Assembly (NCBI RefSeq): GCF_002155905.1
Contig: NZ_MUMF01000223.1
Coordinates: forward strand, 1 to 34,536
DNA length: 34,536 nucleotides
Origin: Streptomyces tricolor
GTDB taxonomy: Bacteria; Actinomycetota; Actinomycetes; Streptomycetales; Streptomycetaceae
Direction of reading: 5' to 3'
Positions 7,725-15,558 of the stretch are shown here, piece after piece (position 1 is the stretch's first letter; the number at the start of each line of letters is the position of its first letter). Position numbers and translations under genes: made by a program. The notes beneath the pieces were generated by a model. It did no database searches. It worked only from the letters and a program-made list of their open reading frames with translations, and was not told the DNA's origin.

Positions 7725-9131
7725 TCAGGAGGCCGGGTGCGGTCGGGCGGCCGGTGCCGGCCGGCCGCCCGACCGGCCCGGCTGCCGCAGCAGCAGGGCG
7801 AGGGCCGCCGCCGCCATCGACACCCCGCCGGCCAGCGCGTACGCCCCGTCGTAGCCCCAGGCGCCGACCACCATCGAGCCGAGGCCGCCGCCGAACAGCC
7901 CGCTGACCAGCTTGCCGCTGTACACCAGGCCGTAGTTGGTGGCGTTGTAGTTCTCCCCGAAGTAGTCCGGGGTGAGCGCCGCGAACAGCGGGTAGAACGC
8001 GCCGCCGCCGAAGCCGGACAGGAACGCGAAGATGAGGAACAGCGGCTCGCTCCCGACCTCGCCGGCCCAGATCACCCCGAACTGGGCCAGTCCCAGCACC
8101 ACGATGACGAAGACGAGGGTCGTCTTGCGTCCCCAGCGGTCCGACAGCCAGCCCACGACCCCCCGGCCGATGCCGTTGACGACCGCCATCACGCCCATCG
8201 AGGAGGCCGCGACCAGCGGACCGAAACCGACCTCCTTGGCGTAGTCGACCTGGAAGGAGATGCCGAAGATCGACACACCGGCCGTCAGCACGATCGAGAC
8301 CCACATCAGCGGCAGCATGCCGGTCCGGACCGCCTCGCGCGGCGTGAACTGCCGTACCGCGGGAGGGTTCTTGGCGAGGGACACCGCGTTCCTGCGGTCG
8401 CCGGCGAAGGTGAGCGGGTCGATGTCGGCGGGCCACCAGTTCTTCGGCGGGTCCTTGAAGAAGAACGCCGAGGCGAACACCACGATCAGCACGTACACCC
8501 CGATGAGGTCCAGCACCGTCCGGTAGTTCGCCGTGTCGAAGGCGTAGTTGAAGATGAAGATGAACGGCAGCGAGCCGTACGCGAAGCCGCCGTTGACGAA
8601 CCCGGTACGGGCGCCGCGCCGTTCCGGGAACCACTTGCCGACCATGTTGATGCACGTCGCGTATACCAGCCCGGAGCCGACCCCGCCGACCACCCCGAAG
8701 CCGAGCATCGCGGGCCACACCTCGCGCAGGTGGGACAGGGCCAGGAAGCCCATCAGGCACATGACGGAGCCCGTGTACATCGCGCGACGGGCGGTCAGCA
8801 CGCCCCTCTCGCGCAACCAGCCCGCCGGGAAGGCGATGCCGGCCTGGAAGAACACCCAGACGCTGAGGATCCAGAAGGTGTCGGACTGCGTCCAGCCGTG
8901 CGCGTGGGACAGGGTGTCCTCCGCGGAGCCGTAGGCGTACTCGAACACGCTGATCGCCATCATGGCGATCCACGGCAGGTACACCATGAGCGTGCGCGAG
9001 TGACCGAGGATGTCCCGGTCGGTCTCGCCGATCCGGTACACCCGGCCGTGCGGGTCGGTCACCTCCCGGTACGGCCGGCGAGCGGAATCCGCCGGTCCGG
9101 TGCTGTTCGTCGCTGTCCGGTCTGCCGTCAT
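7725..9131 (-). CDS. Oxalate/formate antiporter-type MFS transporter (OFA family)
   Basis: A 468-residue, 12-helix major facilitator of the OFA (OxlT-like) family. The cytoplasmic N-terminus has the actinobacterial HGRVYRIGETD motif. Family blocks include GVVGGVGSGLVYATCINMVGKWFPERRG and RGVVGWLSDRWGRK, and the lysine of YSGKLVSGLFGGGLGS matches the charged residue that OxlT uses for dicarboxylate binding. OxlT exchanges oxalate for formate across the membrane. Its location with CoA-transferase and decarboxylase genes supports oxalate import coupled to formate export. The ATG follows GAGGAGATGG, and the upstream small ORF ends one base before it (TGAcATG), so translation is probably coupled. 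The substrate is inferred. Confidence 0.88.
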   Translation of the reverse strand: MTADRTATNSTGPADSARRPYREVTDPHGRVYRIGETDRDILGHSRTLMVYLPWIAMMAISVFEYAYGSAEDTLSHAHGWTQSDTFWILSVWVFFQAGIAFPAGWLRERGVLTARRAMYTGSVMCLMGFLALSHLREVWPAMLGFGVVGGVGSGLVYATCINMVGKWFPERRGARTGFVNGGFAYGSLPFIFIFNYAFDTANYRTVLDLIGVYVLIVVFASAFFFKDPPKNWWPADIDPLTFAGDRRNAVSLAKNPPAVRQFTPREAVRTGMLPLMWVSIVLTAGVSIFGISFQVDYAKEVGFGPLVAASSMGVMAVVNGIGRGVVGWLSDRWGRKTTLVFVIVVLGLAQFGVIWAGEVGSEPLFLIFAFLSGFGGGAFYPLFAALTPDYFGENYNATNYGLVYSGKLVSGLFGGGLGSMVVGAWGYDGAYALAGGVSMAAAALALLLRQPGRSGGRPAPAARPHPAS

Positions 9132-9132
9132 G

Positions 9133-9480
9133 TCACGCCATCTCCTCGCCGAGCGGGTGCGGGTCGGACACGGTGCGCCGGGCGTTCGGCCCGCCCGGCG
9201 CCGTGCGAGAGGGGGCCGCCCGGCAGAACACCCGGACGCCCGGCAGCCGGGCCGGATGCCCCGCGCCGCCCGGCGGCCCCGCGTGCAGCGCGCCCGCCGC
9301 CGGCGCGGACGCGATCCCGGCGAGGCCGATGCCCGTCACGCCCGCCCACGGCAGGACGGCCGTGCACAGCCCCGGCCGGACCGGCAGACCGGCGTCGCTC
9401 CCGCCGATCCGGTACCTCCGGCCGTGGCGGTCCGTCCCCTCGTGGCCCGGGACGGACGTCGTGCAGTCGCTCGTTCTCAT
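9133..9480 (-). pseudogene. Remnant or mini-copy of the OFA transporter N-terminus
   Basis: A 115-codon reading frame directly before the transporter gene, ending one base before its ATG. Residues 17-26 (DRHGRRYRIG) match the transporter's N-terminal DPHGRVYRIG. The following segment (AVLPWAGVTG) aligns with its first membrane helix (VYLPWIAMMA). Similarity then fades into Pro/Gly/Ala-rich sequence with no further helices. At DNA level, CGCCGATCCGGTAC occurs in both (9026-9039 and 9402-9415). I choose the ATG at 9480, which has AAGGGG upstream, over the ATG at 9501. It could be a decayed duplicate transporter or a retained coupled leader peptide; it cannot be a working transporter. Confidence 0.55.
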
Positions 9481-9600
9481 GCTGCTCAGTGCCCCTTGCA
9501 TCGAAAGTGCCGGTCAGTGCCCCCCCCGGTGGCTGCCTTTCCTGCGCGCACGGATCCCGGGGCCGGCGGCGCGCACCGCCGCCGGTCCCGCTCGCTCACC

Positions 9601-11750
9601 TCATGGACCGCCCCCCAGCAGTCCGGCCGCCCGCGCCCACCGGTACTTCGCACCCAGCACCGCCACCGGCATCTCGGTCGTGTACGGGTACGCCACGACC
9701 CCCCGCTCGAACAGGTACCGGCAGGCCTCCTCGACCTCCACGTCACCGGCGAGGGAGGCCACGACCGGCTTCGCAACGCCCCGTTCGCGGAACTCGGCGA
9801 CCACGCGCGCGGTGAGTTCCGCGAACGCCGCCGGCGGAGTGACGACGGTGTGCCAGTAGCCGAGCACCAGGGCGTGGACGCGGGGATCCGCCAGGCCCAG
9901 CCGGATCGTCGCCTCGTACGTCGACGGCGGCTCGCCCCCGGTGATGTCCACCGGGTTGCCGGCCGCGCCGAACGGCGGGATGAACCGGCGGAACGCCTCG
10001 TCCAGGTCGGGCGGGATCTCCATCAGCGACAGCCCGTTGTCCGTCACCGCGTCCGACAGCAGCACCCCGCTGCCACCCGCCCCGGTGATGATCACGACGT
10101 TGTCGCCCCGCGGCGTGGGCAGGACCGGCAACGCGCGCGCGTACTCCAGCATGTCGTTCAGGCCCGGCGCCCGGATCACCCCGGCCTGCCGGAGGATGTC
10201 GTCGTACACCGCGTCGTCGCCGGCGAGCGCGCCGGTGTGCGAGCCGGCCGCCCGCGCACCCGCCGCCGTACGGCCCGCCTTCAGCACCACGACCGGTTTC
10301 TTCGGCACGGTCGCGCGGGCCGCCGCCACGAACGCCCGGCCGTCCTTGAGGTCTTCGAGGTGCATGGCGACGCACTGGGTGTGCGGGTCCTCGCCGAACC
10401 AGGTCAGCAGGTCGTCCTCGTCCAGGTCCGCCTTGTTGCCGAGGCCGACGATCGCCGACACCCCCGTCCGCGTGGTGCGGGCGAAGCCCAGGATCGCCAT
10501 GCCGATGCCACCGGACTGCGAGGTCAGCGCCACCGGGCCCTTGACGTCGTACGGCGTGCAGAACGTCGCGCACAGGTCCTGCCAGGTGGAGTAGTAGCCG
10601 TAGATGTTGGGGCCGAGCAGGCGGACGCCGTGCCGTTCGGCGATCGCGACGATCTCCGCCTGGAGCGCGTGCTCACCGGTCTCCGCGAAGCCGGACGGGA
10701 TGAGGACCGCGTTGGGGACGCCCTTGCGCCCCGCTTCCTCCAGAGCCGCGGCCACGGACCGGGCCGGGACGGCGAAGACCGCCACGTCCACCTCGCCGGG
10801 CACGTCCGCGATGCTCGGGTACGCCTTGCGGCCCAGGATGTCGCCGGCCCGGGGGTTCACCGGGTGGATCTCGCCGGCGAAACCGCCGTCGAGCAGGTTG
10901 CGCATCACCGAATTGCCGATCTTGCCGGGCTCCTGGGAGGCGCCGATCACGGCGACCGCACGCGGCTGCATCAGCCGGCGCATCGAGGCCAGGATCTCCT
11001 CGCGGGTGTACGTCCGCCGCGCGGGCTGCGGCCGTTCGGCGAGGATCACCCGGATGTCCGCGGCGACCGCGCCCCGGTCCGTCGCGATCACCGGGTTGAG
11101 GTCCACCTCCCCGATCTCCGGGAAGTCCGCGACCAGTTCGGACACCCGCCGGATCAGCTCGGCCACCGCCCGCCGGTCCACCCCGGCCTGCCCGCGGACC
11201 CCGCGCAGGACCTCCGCCGACCGGACGGAGCCGAGCATCGACAGCGCCTCGTCGGCGGAGACCGGAGCGAGGCGGAACGTCACATCGCGCAGCACCTCGA
11301 CCAGCACCCCGCCGAGCCCGAACGCCACCACCTTCCCGAAGGCGGGATCGGTGACCGCGCCGACGATGACCTCCCGGCCCGCCGGCAGCAACTCCTGCAC
11401 CTGCACGCCCGTGACACGCGCCCCGGCGTCGTACGCGCGCGCGTTCGCCACGATCCGGTGGAAAGCGGCCCGCACCTCGGCCACGACCTCCAGCGCACCA
11501 CCACGACCCCGCCGGCCTCGGTCTTGTGCAGGATGTCCGGCGAGACGATCTTCAGCACCACCGGTCCGCCGATCCGTGCCGCGGCGGCCACCGCCTGGTC
11601 CACGTCGGCCGCCAGTTCCTCGTCCGGTACGGCGATCCCGTACGCCTCGGCGATCACCCTGCCCTCGGGCGCGGTCAGCGCGGTACGGCCCGCGGCCCGC
11701 ACGGACTCCAGCAGGGCCCGCACCCGCGCTGCCCGGTCTTCCGCCGGCAC
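9601..11750 (-). pseudogene. ADP-forming acyl-CoA synthetase, frameshifted
   Basis: Two overlapping frames together encode one protein of about 716 residues. The 5' frame (GTG at 11750) gives the start of an ATP-grasp domain, through VVLKIVSPDILHKTEAGGVVV. The 3' frame continues as LEVVAEVRAAFHRI and gives the rest of the ATP-grasp domain, then CoA-binding (PRAVAVIGASQEPGKIGN) and CoA-ligase domains (ALTSQSGGIGMAI, the phosphohistidine-type SHTGALAGDD). The switch falls at about 11494-11496, where one missing base accounts for the break. Such enzymes interconvert acyl-CoA + ADP + Pi with acid + ATP + CoA, so it could salvage energy from formyl- or oxalyl-CoA. The start is coupled to the frc stop (TGAcGTG). 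The frameshift could be real or a sequencing error; the downstream frame alone has no good start. Confidence 0.8.
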
Positions 11751-11751
11751 G

Positions 11752-12984
11752 TCAGATCACCCCGTTCGACCGCAGCAGGCGCAGCTCGGCCTCGTCGAGG
11801 CCCAGTTCGCCGACGTAGACCGCCCGGTTGTGTTCGCCGAGGAGGGGGGAGGCGGTCACCTCCACGGGGGAGTCGGAGAGCTTGAGCGGGCTGCCGACGG
11901 TCACGAACTCGCCGCGCTCGGGGTGCGGGACGCGCACCACCATCTCGTTGGCGGCGAGCGAGGGGTCCTCGATGATCTCCTTGGTGGACAGGATCGGGCC
12001 GCACGGGATGTCGTGCGCGGTCAGCCGCCGCAGCACCTCCCACTTGGGGAGGGTGGCCGACCACTCCTCGATCAGCTGGAACATCTTGGTCAGCTTCGGC
12101 AGCCGGGCCTCCGCGGTGGCCCACTCGGGGTCCTCGGCGAGTTCCGGCCGGCCGATGAGGCCGGTGATCGGCCGCCAGCCGGCGGGCTGCACGATGACGT
12201 ACACGTAGTCGTTGGGGCCGCCCGGCGCGCACTTGACCGCCCAGCCCGGCTGGCCGCCGCCGGACGCGTTGCCCGAGCGGGGAACCTCCGTGCCGAAGTC
12301 GTCGTTGGGGTATTCGGGGAGCGGCCCGTGTGCCAGCCGCTGCTGGTCCCGCAGCTTCACCCGGCACAGGTTGAGGACGGCGTGCTGCATGGCCACGCCG
12401 ACCCGCTGCCCCCGCCCGGTCCGCTCGCGCTGGAAGAGCGCCGCGAGGATCCCCGCCACGGCGTGCACCCCCGTCCCCGAGTCCCCTATCTGGGCCCCCG
12501 TCGCCAGCGGCGGCCCGTCCTCGAAACCGGTGGTCGACATCGACCCGCCCATGGCCTGCGCGACGACCTCGTACGCCTTGAAGCCGGTGTACGGGCCGTC
12601 CCCGAACCCCTTGATGGAGGCGTAGACGATCCGTGGATTGATCTCCCTGACGCGGTCCCAGGTGAACCCCATCCGGTCCACCGCGCCCGGCCCGAAGTTC
12701 TCGACCATGACGTCCGAGCGCCGGATCAGCTCGGTGAGGATCTCCTGGCCGCGCTCGGTCTTGGTGTTCAGGGTGATGCTCCGCTTGTTGCAGTTGAGCA
12801 TCGTGAAGTAGAGGGAGTCGACGTCCGGCAGGTCCCGCAGCTGCCTGCGGGTGATGTCGCCGGCCGGTGCCTCCAGCTTGAGCACGTCCGCGCCGAGCCA
12901 GGCCAGGAGCTGGGTGGCGGAGGGCCCGGACTGGACGTGCGTCATGTCGAGGACGCGGATGCCGTGGAGTGCCTTGGCGGTCAC
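11752..12984 (-). CDS. frc: Formyl-CoA:oxalate CoA-transferase (CaiB/BaiF family III)
   Basis: A 410-residue family III CoA-transferase. The catalytic aspartate is in [11 protein letters not shown] (Asp168 from the chosen start, against Asp169 in the well-studied Oxalobacter enzyme). A glycine loop SGGGQPGW corresponds to the mobile active-site loop. [18 protein letters not shown] and [15 protein letters not shown] are family blocks. The reaction moves CoA from formyl-CoA to oxalate, releasing formate. The GTG at 12984 is preferred over that at 12993 because GAGGTGA lies 5 nt before it. The gene begins within about 10 bp of the oxc stop and its own stop is one base from the acyl-CoA synthetase start, so the three form a tight operon. 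Another CoA acceptor cannot be excluded. Confidence 0.85.
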   Translation of the reverse strand: MTAKALHGIRVLDMTHVQSGPSATQLLAWLGADVLKLEAPAGDITRRQLRDLPDVDSLYFTMLNCNKRSITLNTKTERGQEILTELIRRSDVMVENFGPGAVDRMGFTWDRVREINPRIVYASIKGFGDGPYTGFKAYEVVAQAMGGSMSTTGFEDGPPLATGAQIGDSGTGVHAVAGILAALFQRERTGRGQRVGVAMQHAVLNLCRVKLRDQQRLAHGPLPEYPNDDFGTEVPRSGNASGGGQPGWAVKCAPGGPNDYVYVIVQPAGWRPITGLIGRPELAEDPEWATAEARLPKLTKMFQLIEEWSATLPKWEVLRRLTAHDIPCGPILSTKEIIEDPSLAANEMVVRVPHPERGEFVTVGSPLKLSDSPVEVTASPLLGEHNRAVYVGELGLDEAELRLLRSNGVI

Positions 12985-12994
12985 GGGCTTCACC

Positions 12995-14677
12995 TCACTT
13001 GTACATGGTCTGGTTCATGGTTCCGGGGGCGTACGCGTCCGGGTCGATCCAGACGTTGACCAGGGACGGCTTGCCCGACTCGCGGGCCCGGCGCAGGGCC
13101 GGGCCGATGTCGGCGGGGTCGCGGACCTCCTCGCCGTGACCGCCGAGGATCTGCGCGAACTTGTCGTACGGGACGTCTCCGAGGGTGTTGCCGACGCGTT
13201 CGCGGTCCTTGCCGTACTTGGCGGCCTGGCCGTAACGGATCTGGTTCATGGACGAGTTGTTGCCGACGATGCCGACGAACGGGAGGTCGTAACGGACGAG
13301 GGTCTCGAAGTCCCAGCCGGTGAGGGAGAAGGCGCCGTCGCCGAAGAGGGCGACCACCTCCTTGTCGGGGCGGGCCTGCTTGGCGGCGAGCACGAAGGGG
13401 ATGCCGACGCCGAGGGTGCCGAGGGGGCCGGGGTCCATCCAGTGGCCGGGTGACTTGGGCTGCACGACCTGACCGGAGAAGGTGACGATGTCGCCGCCGT
13501 CGCCGATGTAGACCGAGTCCTCGGTGAGGAAGTCGTTGATCTCGCCGACCAGCCGGTAGGGGTGGATGGGGGAGGCGTCGGACCGCAGCTGCGGCAGCCG
13601 CTTCCCGATCGCCGCCTGCTCGACCGCGCGCAGCTCGTCCAGCCACTCCTTGCGCCGCGCCGCCGCGCCGCCCGGCCGCCCGGACGCGGCCGCGGTCACC
13701 GAGGCCAGGACCAGTCCGGCGTCGCCGACGATGCCGAGGCCGATGTCCCGGTTCTTGCCGACGGTGCGGTAGTCCAGGTCGATCTGCACCACCGTCGCCG
13801 CGGGGGACAGGCGCTTGCCGTAGCCCATGCGGAAGTCGAACGGCGTGCCGACGACCACGATGACATCGGCGTTCGAGAAGGCGTACCGGCGGGAGAGCTG
13901 GAAGTGGTGCGGGTCGCCGGGCGGGAGCGTGCCGCGTCCGGCGCCGTTCATGTACGCCGGGATGTCCAGGGTGCGCACCAGCTCGATCGCGGCCTCGGTG
14001 CCCCGGGTCGTCCACACCTGGCTGCCCAGCAGGATCGCCGGCTTCTCCGCGTGGACGAGCAGGCCGGCGAGCTTCTCGATCGCCTCCGGGTCGCCGGCCG
14101 AGCGGGTGGAGGCGCGGTAGGCGCCGGCCCGGGGGACGCGGGCCCCGGCGCGCGGCACCTTCGCGTCGAGGACGTCCCGGGGGATCTCCAGGAAGGAGGG
14201 GCCCGGGGCACCGTGGTAGCACTCACGGAAGGCCATGGACACCAGGTCCGCCGCGCGTGCCGTGTCCGGCACCGTCGCCGCGAACTTGGTGATCGGCGCC
14301 ATCATGTCGACGTGCGGCAGGTCCTGCAGGGACCCCATCCGGTGCTGGGCGAGCGCGCCCTGGCCGCCGATCAGCAGCATGGGGGACTCGGCGCGGAAGG
14401 CGTTGGCCACGCCGGTGACGGCGTCGGTCGTCCCGGGCCCCGCGGTGACCACCGCGCAGCCCGGCTTGCCGGTGATCCGGGCGTAGCCGTCGGCGGCGTG
14501 CGCGGCGACCTGCTCGTGCCGTACGTCGACGACCTCGATCCCCTCGTCGACGCAGCCGTCGTAGATGTCGATGATGTGGCCGCCGCACAGGGTGTAGATG
14601 CGGTCGACCCCTTCGGCCTTCAGTGCCTTGGCAACGAGATGGCCACCGGAGATCACGTCCTGGGTGTCGTCGGGCAT
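12995..14677 (-). CDS. oxc: Oxalyl-CoA decarboxylase-like ThDP enzyme
   Basis: A 560-residue thiamine-diphosphate enzyme with the three standard domains. The catalytic Glu is in [19 protein letters not shown]. The middle domain is Rossmann-like. The ThDP/Mg motif is [23 protein letters not shown] ending in NN. Oxalyl-CoA decarboxylase gives formyl-CoA + CO2, which the neighbouring transferase uses. The close homologue 2-hydroxyacyl-CoA lyase shares this architecture, so the specificity rests mainly on the neighbours. Homology begins at the ATG at 14677 (MPDDTQDV), preceded by GGACAGGACTCCGCC; the frame extends upstream to 14764 without support. As first gene of the operon it lies behind ATAC/GTAT operator-like sites. 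Confidence 0.8.
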   Translation of the reverse strand: MPDDTQDVISGGHLVAKALKAEGVDRIYTLCGGHIIDIYDGCVDEGIEVVDVRHEQVAAHAADGYARITGKPGCAVVTAGPGTTDAVTGVANAFRAESPMLLIGGQGALAQHRMGSLQDLPHVDMMAPITKFAATVPDTARAADLVSMAFRECYHGAPGPSFLEIPRDVLDAKVPRAGARVPRAGAYRASTRSAGDPEAIEKLAGLLVHAEKPAILLGSQVWTTRGTEAAIELVRTLDIPAYMNGAGRGTLPPGDPHHFQLSRRYAFSNADVIVVVGTPFDFRMGYGKRLSPAATVVQIDLDYRTVGKNRDIGLGIVGDAGLVLASVTAAASGRPGGAAARRKEWLDELRAVEQAAIGKRLPQLRSDASPIHPYRLVGEINDFLTEDSVYIGDGGDIVTFSGQVVQPKSPGHWMDPGPLGTLGVGIPFVLAAKQARPDKEVVALFGDGAFSLTGWDFETLVRYDLPFVGIVGNNSSMNQIRYGQAAKYGKDRERVGNTLGDVPYDKFAQILGGHGEEVRDPADIGPALRRARESGKPSLVNVWIDPDAYAPGTMNQTMYK

Positions 14678-14761
14678 GGCGGAGTCCTGTCCGTCGGGGG
14701 AGGGGTGCGGATGGCTCGCGAGCGTCGTGGGAGGGCGGACGCAGGCTGCATGCAGAGATTG

Positions 14762-14785
14762 CATACAGTCGACGCATACTGTATG
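14762..14785. promoter_or_regulatory. GntR/FCD-type operator upstream of oxc
   Basis: ATACAGT (14763-14769) and ACTGTAT (14778-14784) form a perfect 7-bp inverted repeat with an 8-bp spacer. The right half contains CATACTGTATG (14775-14785), itself a palindrome around one base. ATAC/GTAT palindromes are typical FCD-GntR operators. It lies 85-108 bp before the oxc start codon, where it could control the oxc-frc operon. Confidence 0.6.
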
Positions 14786-14890
14786 GAGCTTTATCCCGCA
14801 TCCGGTGGACGGTGTCCAGGGGGCCTCGTCGCTTTTCGGTCACCGGGGTCCGGTGGGCGATCCTCACGGTCGGCGCACAGGATCTCGCGG

Positions 14891-14902
14891 ACTGTATACC
14901 GT
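14891..14902. promoter_or_regulatory. Second ATAC/GTAT palindrome before oxc
   Basis: ACTGTATACCGT is a 12-bp near-palindrome (10 of 12 positions) centred on GTATAC. It lies about 115 bp farther upstream than the 14762-14785 site, so looping or a second promoter is possible. The rest of the 347-bp gap between oxc and the tRNA gene holds no gene. Confidence 0.45.
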
Positions 14903-14946
14903 CGGCAATCCTGCGGCCCCGTGCCGTCCCGCGGACGGATACGCAG

Positions 14947-14976
14947 GTGAAACGCACTCCGAAACCTTGGTATTGT
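14947..14976 (+). promoter_or_regulatory. Likely tRNA promoter
   Basis: A -35-like GTGAAA (14947-14952) and a -10 TATTGT (14971-14976) are separated by 18 bp. Transcription would start about 40 bp before the tRNA. Confidence 0.45.
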
Positions 14977-15024
14977 TGTCCATGTCGCCGCGGGGAACAC
15001 ACCCCGCAAGGCGGCAGACACCTA

Positions 15025-15109
15025 GTCCGGGTGGCGGAATGGCAGACGCGCTAGCTTGAGGTGCTAGTGCCCTTTATCGGGCGTGGGGGTTCAAGTCCCC
15101 CCTCGGACA
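15025..15109 (+). tRNA. tRNA-Leu (anticodon GAG)
   Basis: Class II tRNA of about 85 nt. The acceptor arm GTCCGGG (15025-15031) pairs with CTCGGAC (15102-15108), with A15109 as discriminator. The anticodon stem CTAGC/GCTAG encloses the loop TTGAGGT, giving anticodon GAG at 15058-15060, which reads CTC/CTT. A long variable arm and the T-loop GTTCAAGTC complete the fold. CCA is not encoded (CCG follows). It is not the UAA-reading bldA tRNA. Confidence 0.93.
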
Positions 15110-15116
15110 CCGACAG

Positions 15117-15154
15117 GAGACCCCATGGCTGCGGCCATGGGGTCTCTTCGTTGT
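15117..15154 (+). terminator. tRNA terminator hairpin
   Basis: A 12-bp perfect stem GAGACCCCATGG (15117-15128) / CCATGGGGTCTC (15135-15146) with a 6-nt loop, followed by T-rich TTCGTTGT. It begins 8 bp after the tRNA and fits an intrinsic terminator. Confidence 0.85.
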
Positions 15155-15327
15155 CCCGGGGGCGGCGGACCGCCCGCAGGGTGCCGGCGGGTCGCCCCGG
15201 GCAGGAAGAAAATCGGTACTCCCCGGCTGATCGTTTTCCTAGACTCGCCACCACACCGCGTGCCGCACCGACACCACGGCGGCGCGCCGCGTGAGCCGTG
15301 ACGATCGAAATCGAGGGGAGCCGGGCC

Positions 15328-15444
15328 GTGCGTGACCGTACCGCCGTCGTCGTTCCCCCCGCGCGGACCGAGGTGATCCTGGTGTCCTCGTCCGTCCGGT
15401 GCCCGCTGCGCGGCCGGCACCGGATGCCCGTGACGCCCCGCTGA
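15328..15444 (+). CDS. Candidate 38-codon leader ORF before EF-G-like gene
   Basis: The GTG start is preceded by GAGGGGA at a suitable distance, and the frame runs 38 codons to TGA at 15442-15444. The peptide begins MRDRTAVVVPPARTE and ends in an Arg-rich tail (RGRHRMPVTPR). It lies 114 bp before the EF-G-like gene in a 449-bp gap that otherwise holds only the tRNA terminator and one weak hairpin (CCCCG/CGGGG, about 15496-15512). Ribosome-protection and EF-G-like genes are sometimes controlled by translated leaders, so it may be regulatory. I do not recognise the peptide. Confidence 0.35.
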   Translation: MRDRTAVVVPPARTEVILVSSSVRCPLRGRHRMPVTPR

Positions 15445-15558
15445 CATCCCGGCGCCCCGCCCGGCACCCGTCCGGCCGCCGCCGTACCGTCCGCCCCCGA
15501 GGCACACGGGGAATCGCGCTGCCCTTCTCCAGCATCACTTCCCGAAAGGCACCGGGCC

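Noticed and set aside
11480..11520. Programmed ribosomal frameshift in the acyl-CoA synthetase
   Set aside because: No slippery heptamer or clear downstream stimulatory structure was seen; mutation or sequencing error explains it more simply.
9010..13059. Very long plus-strand open frame (1349 codons) opposite the oxalate genes
   Set aside because: It mirrors the antisense of recognisable minus-strand genes, is low-complexity Arg/Gly/Asp-rich, and has no family match. It is a high-GC shadow.
15025..15109. tRNA-Leu as an integration site
   Set aside because: No integrase gene and no second copy of the tRNA 3' end were seen in the window.
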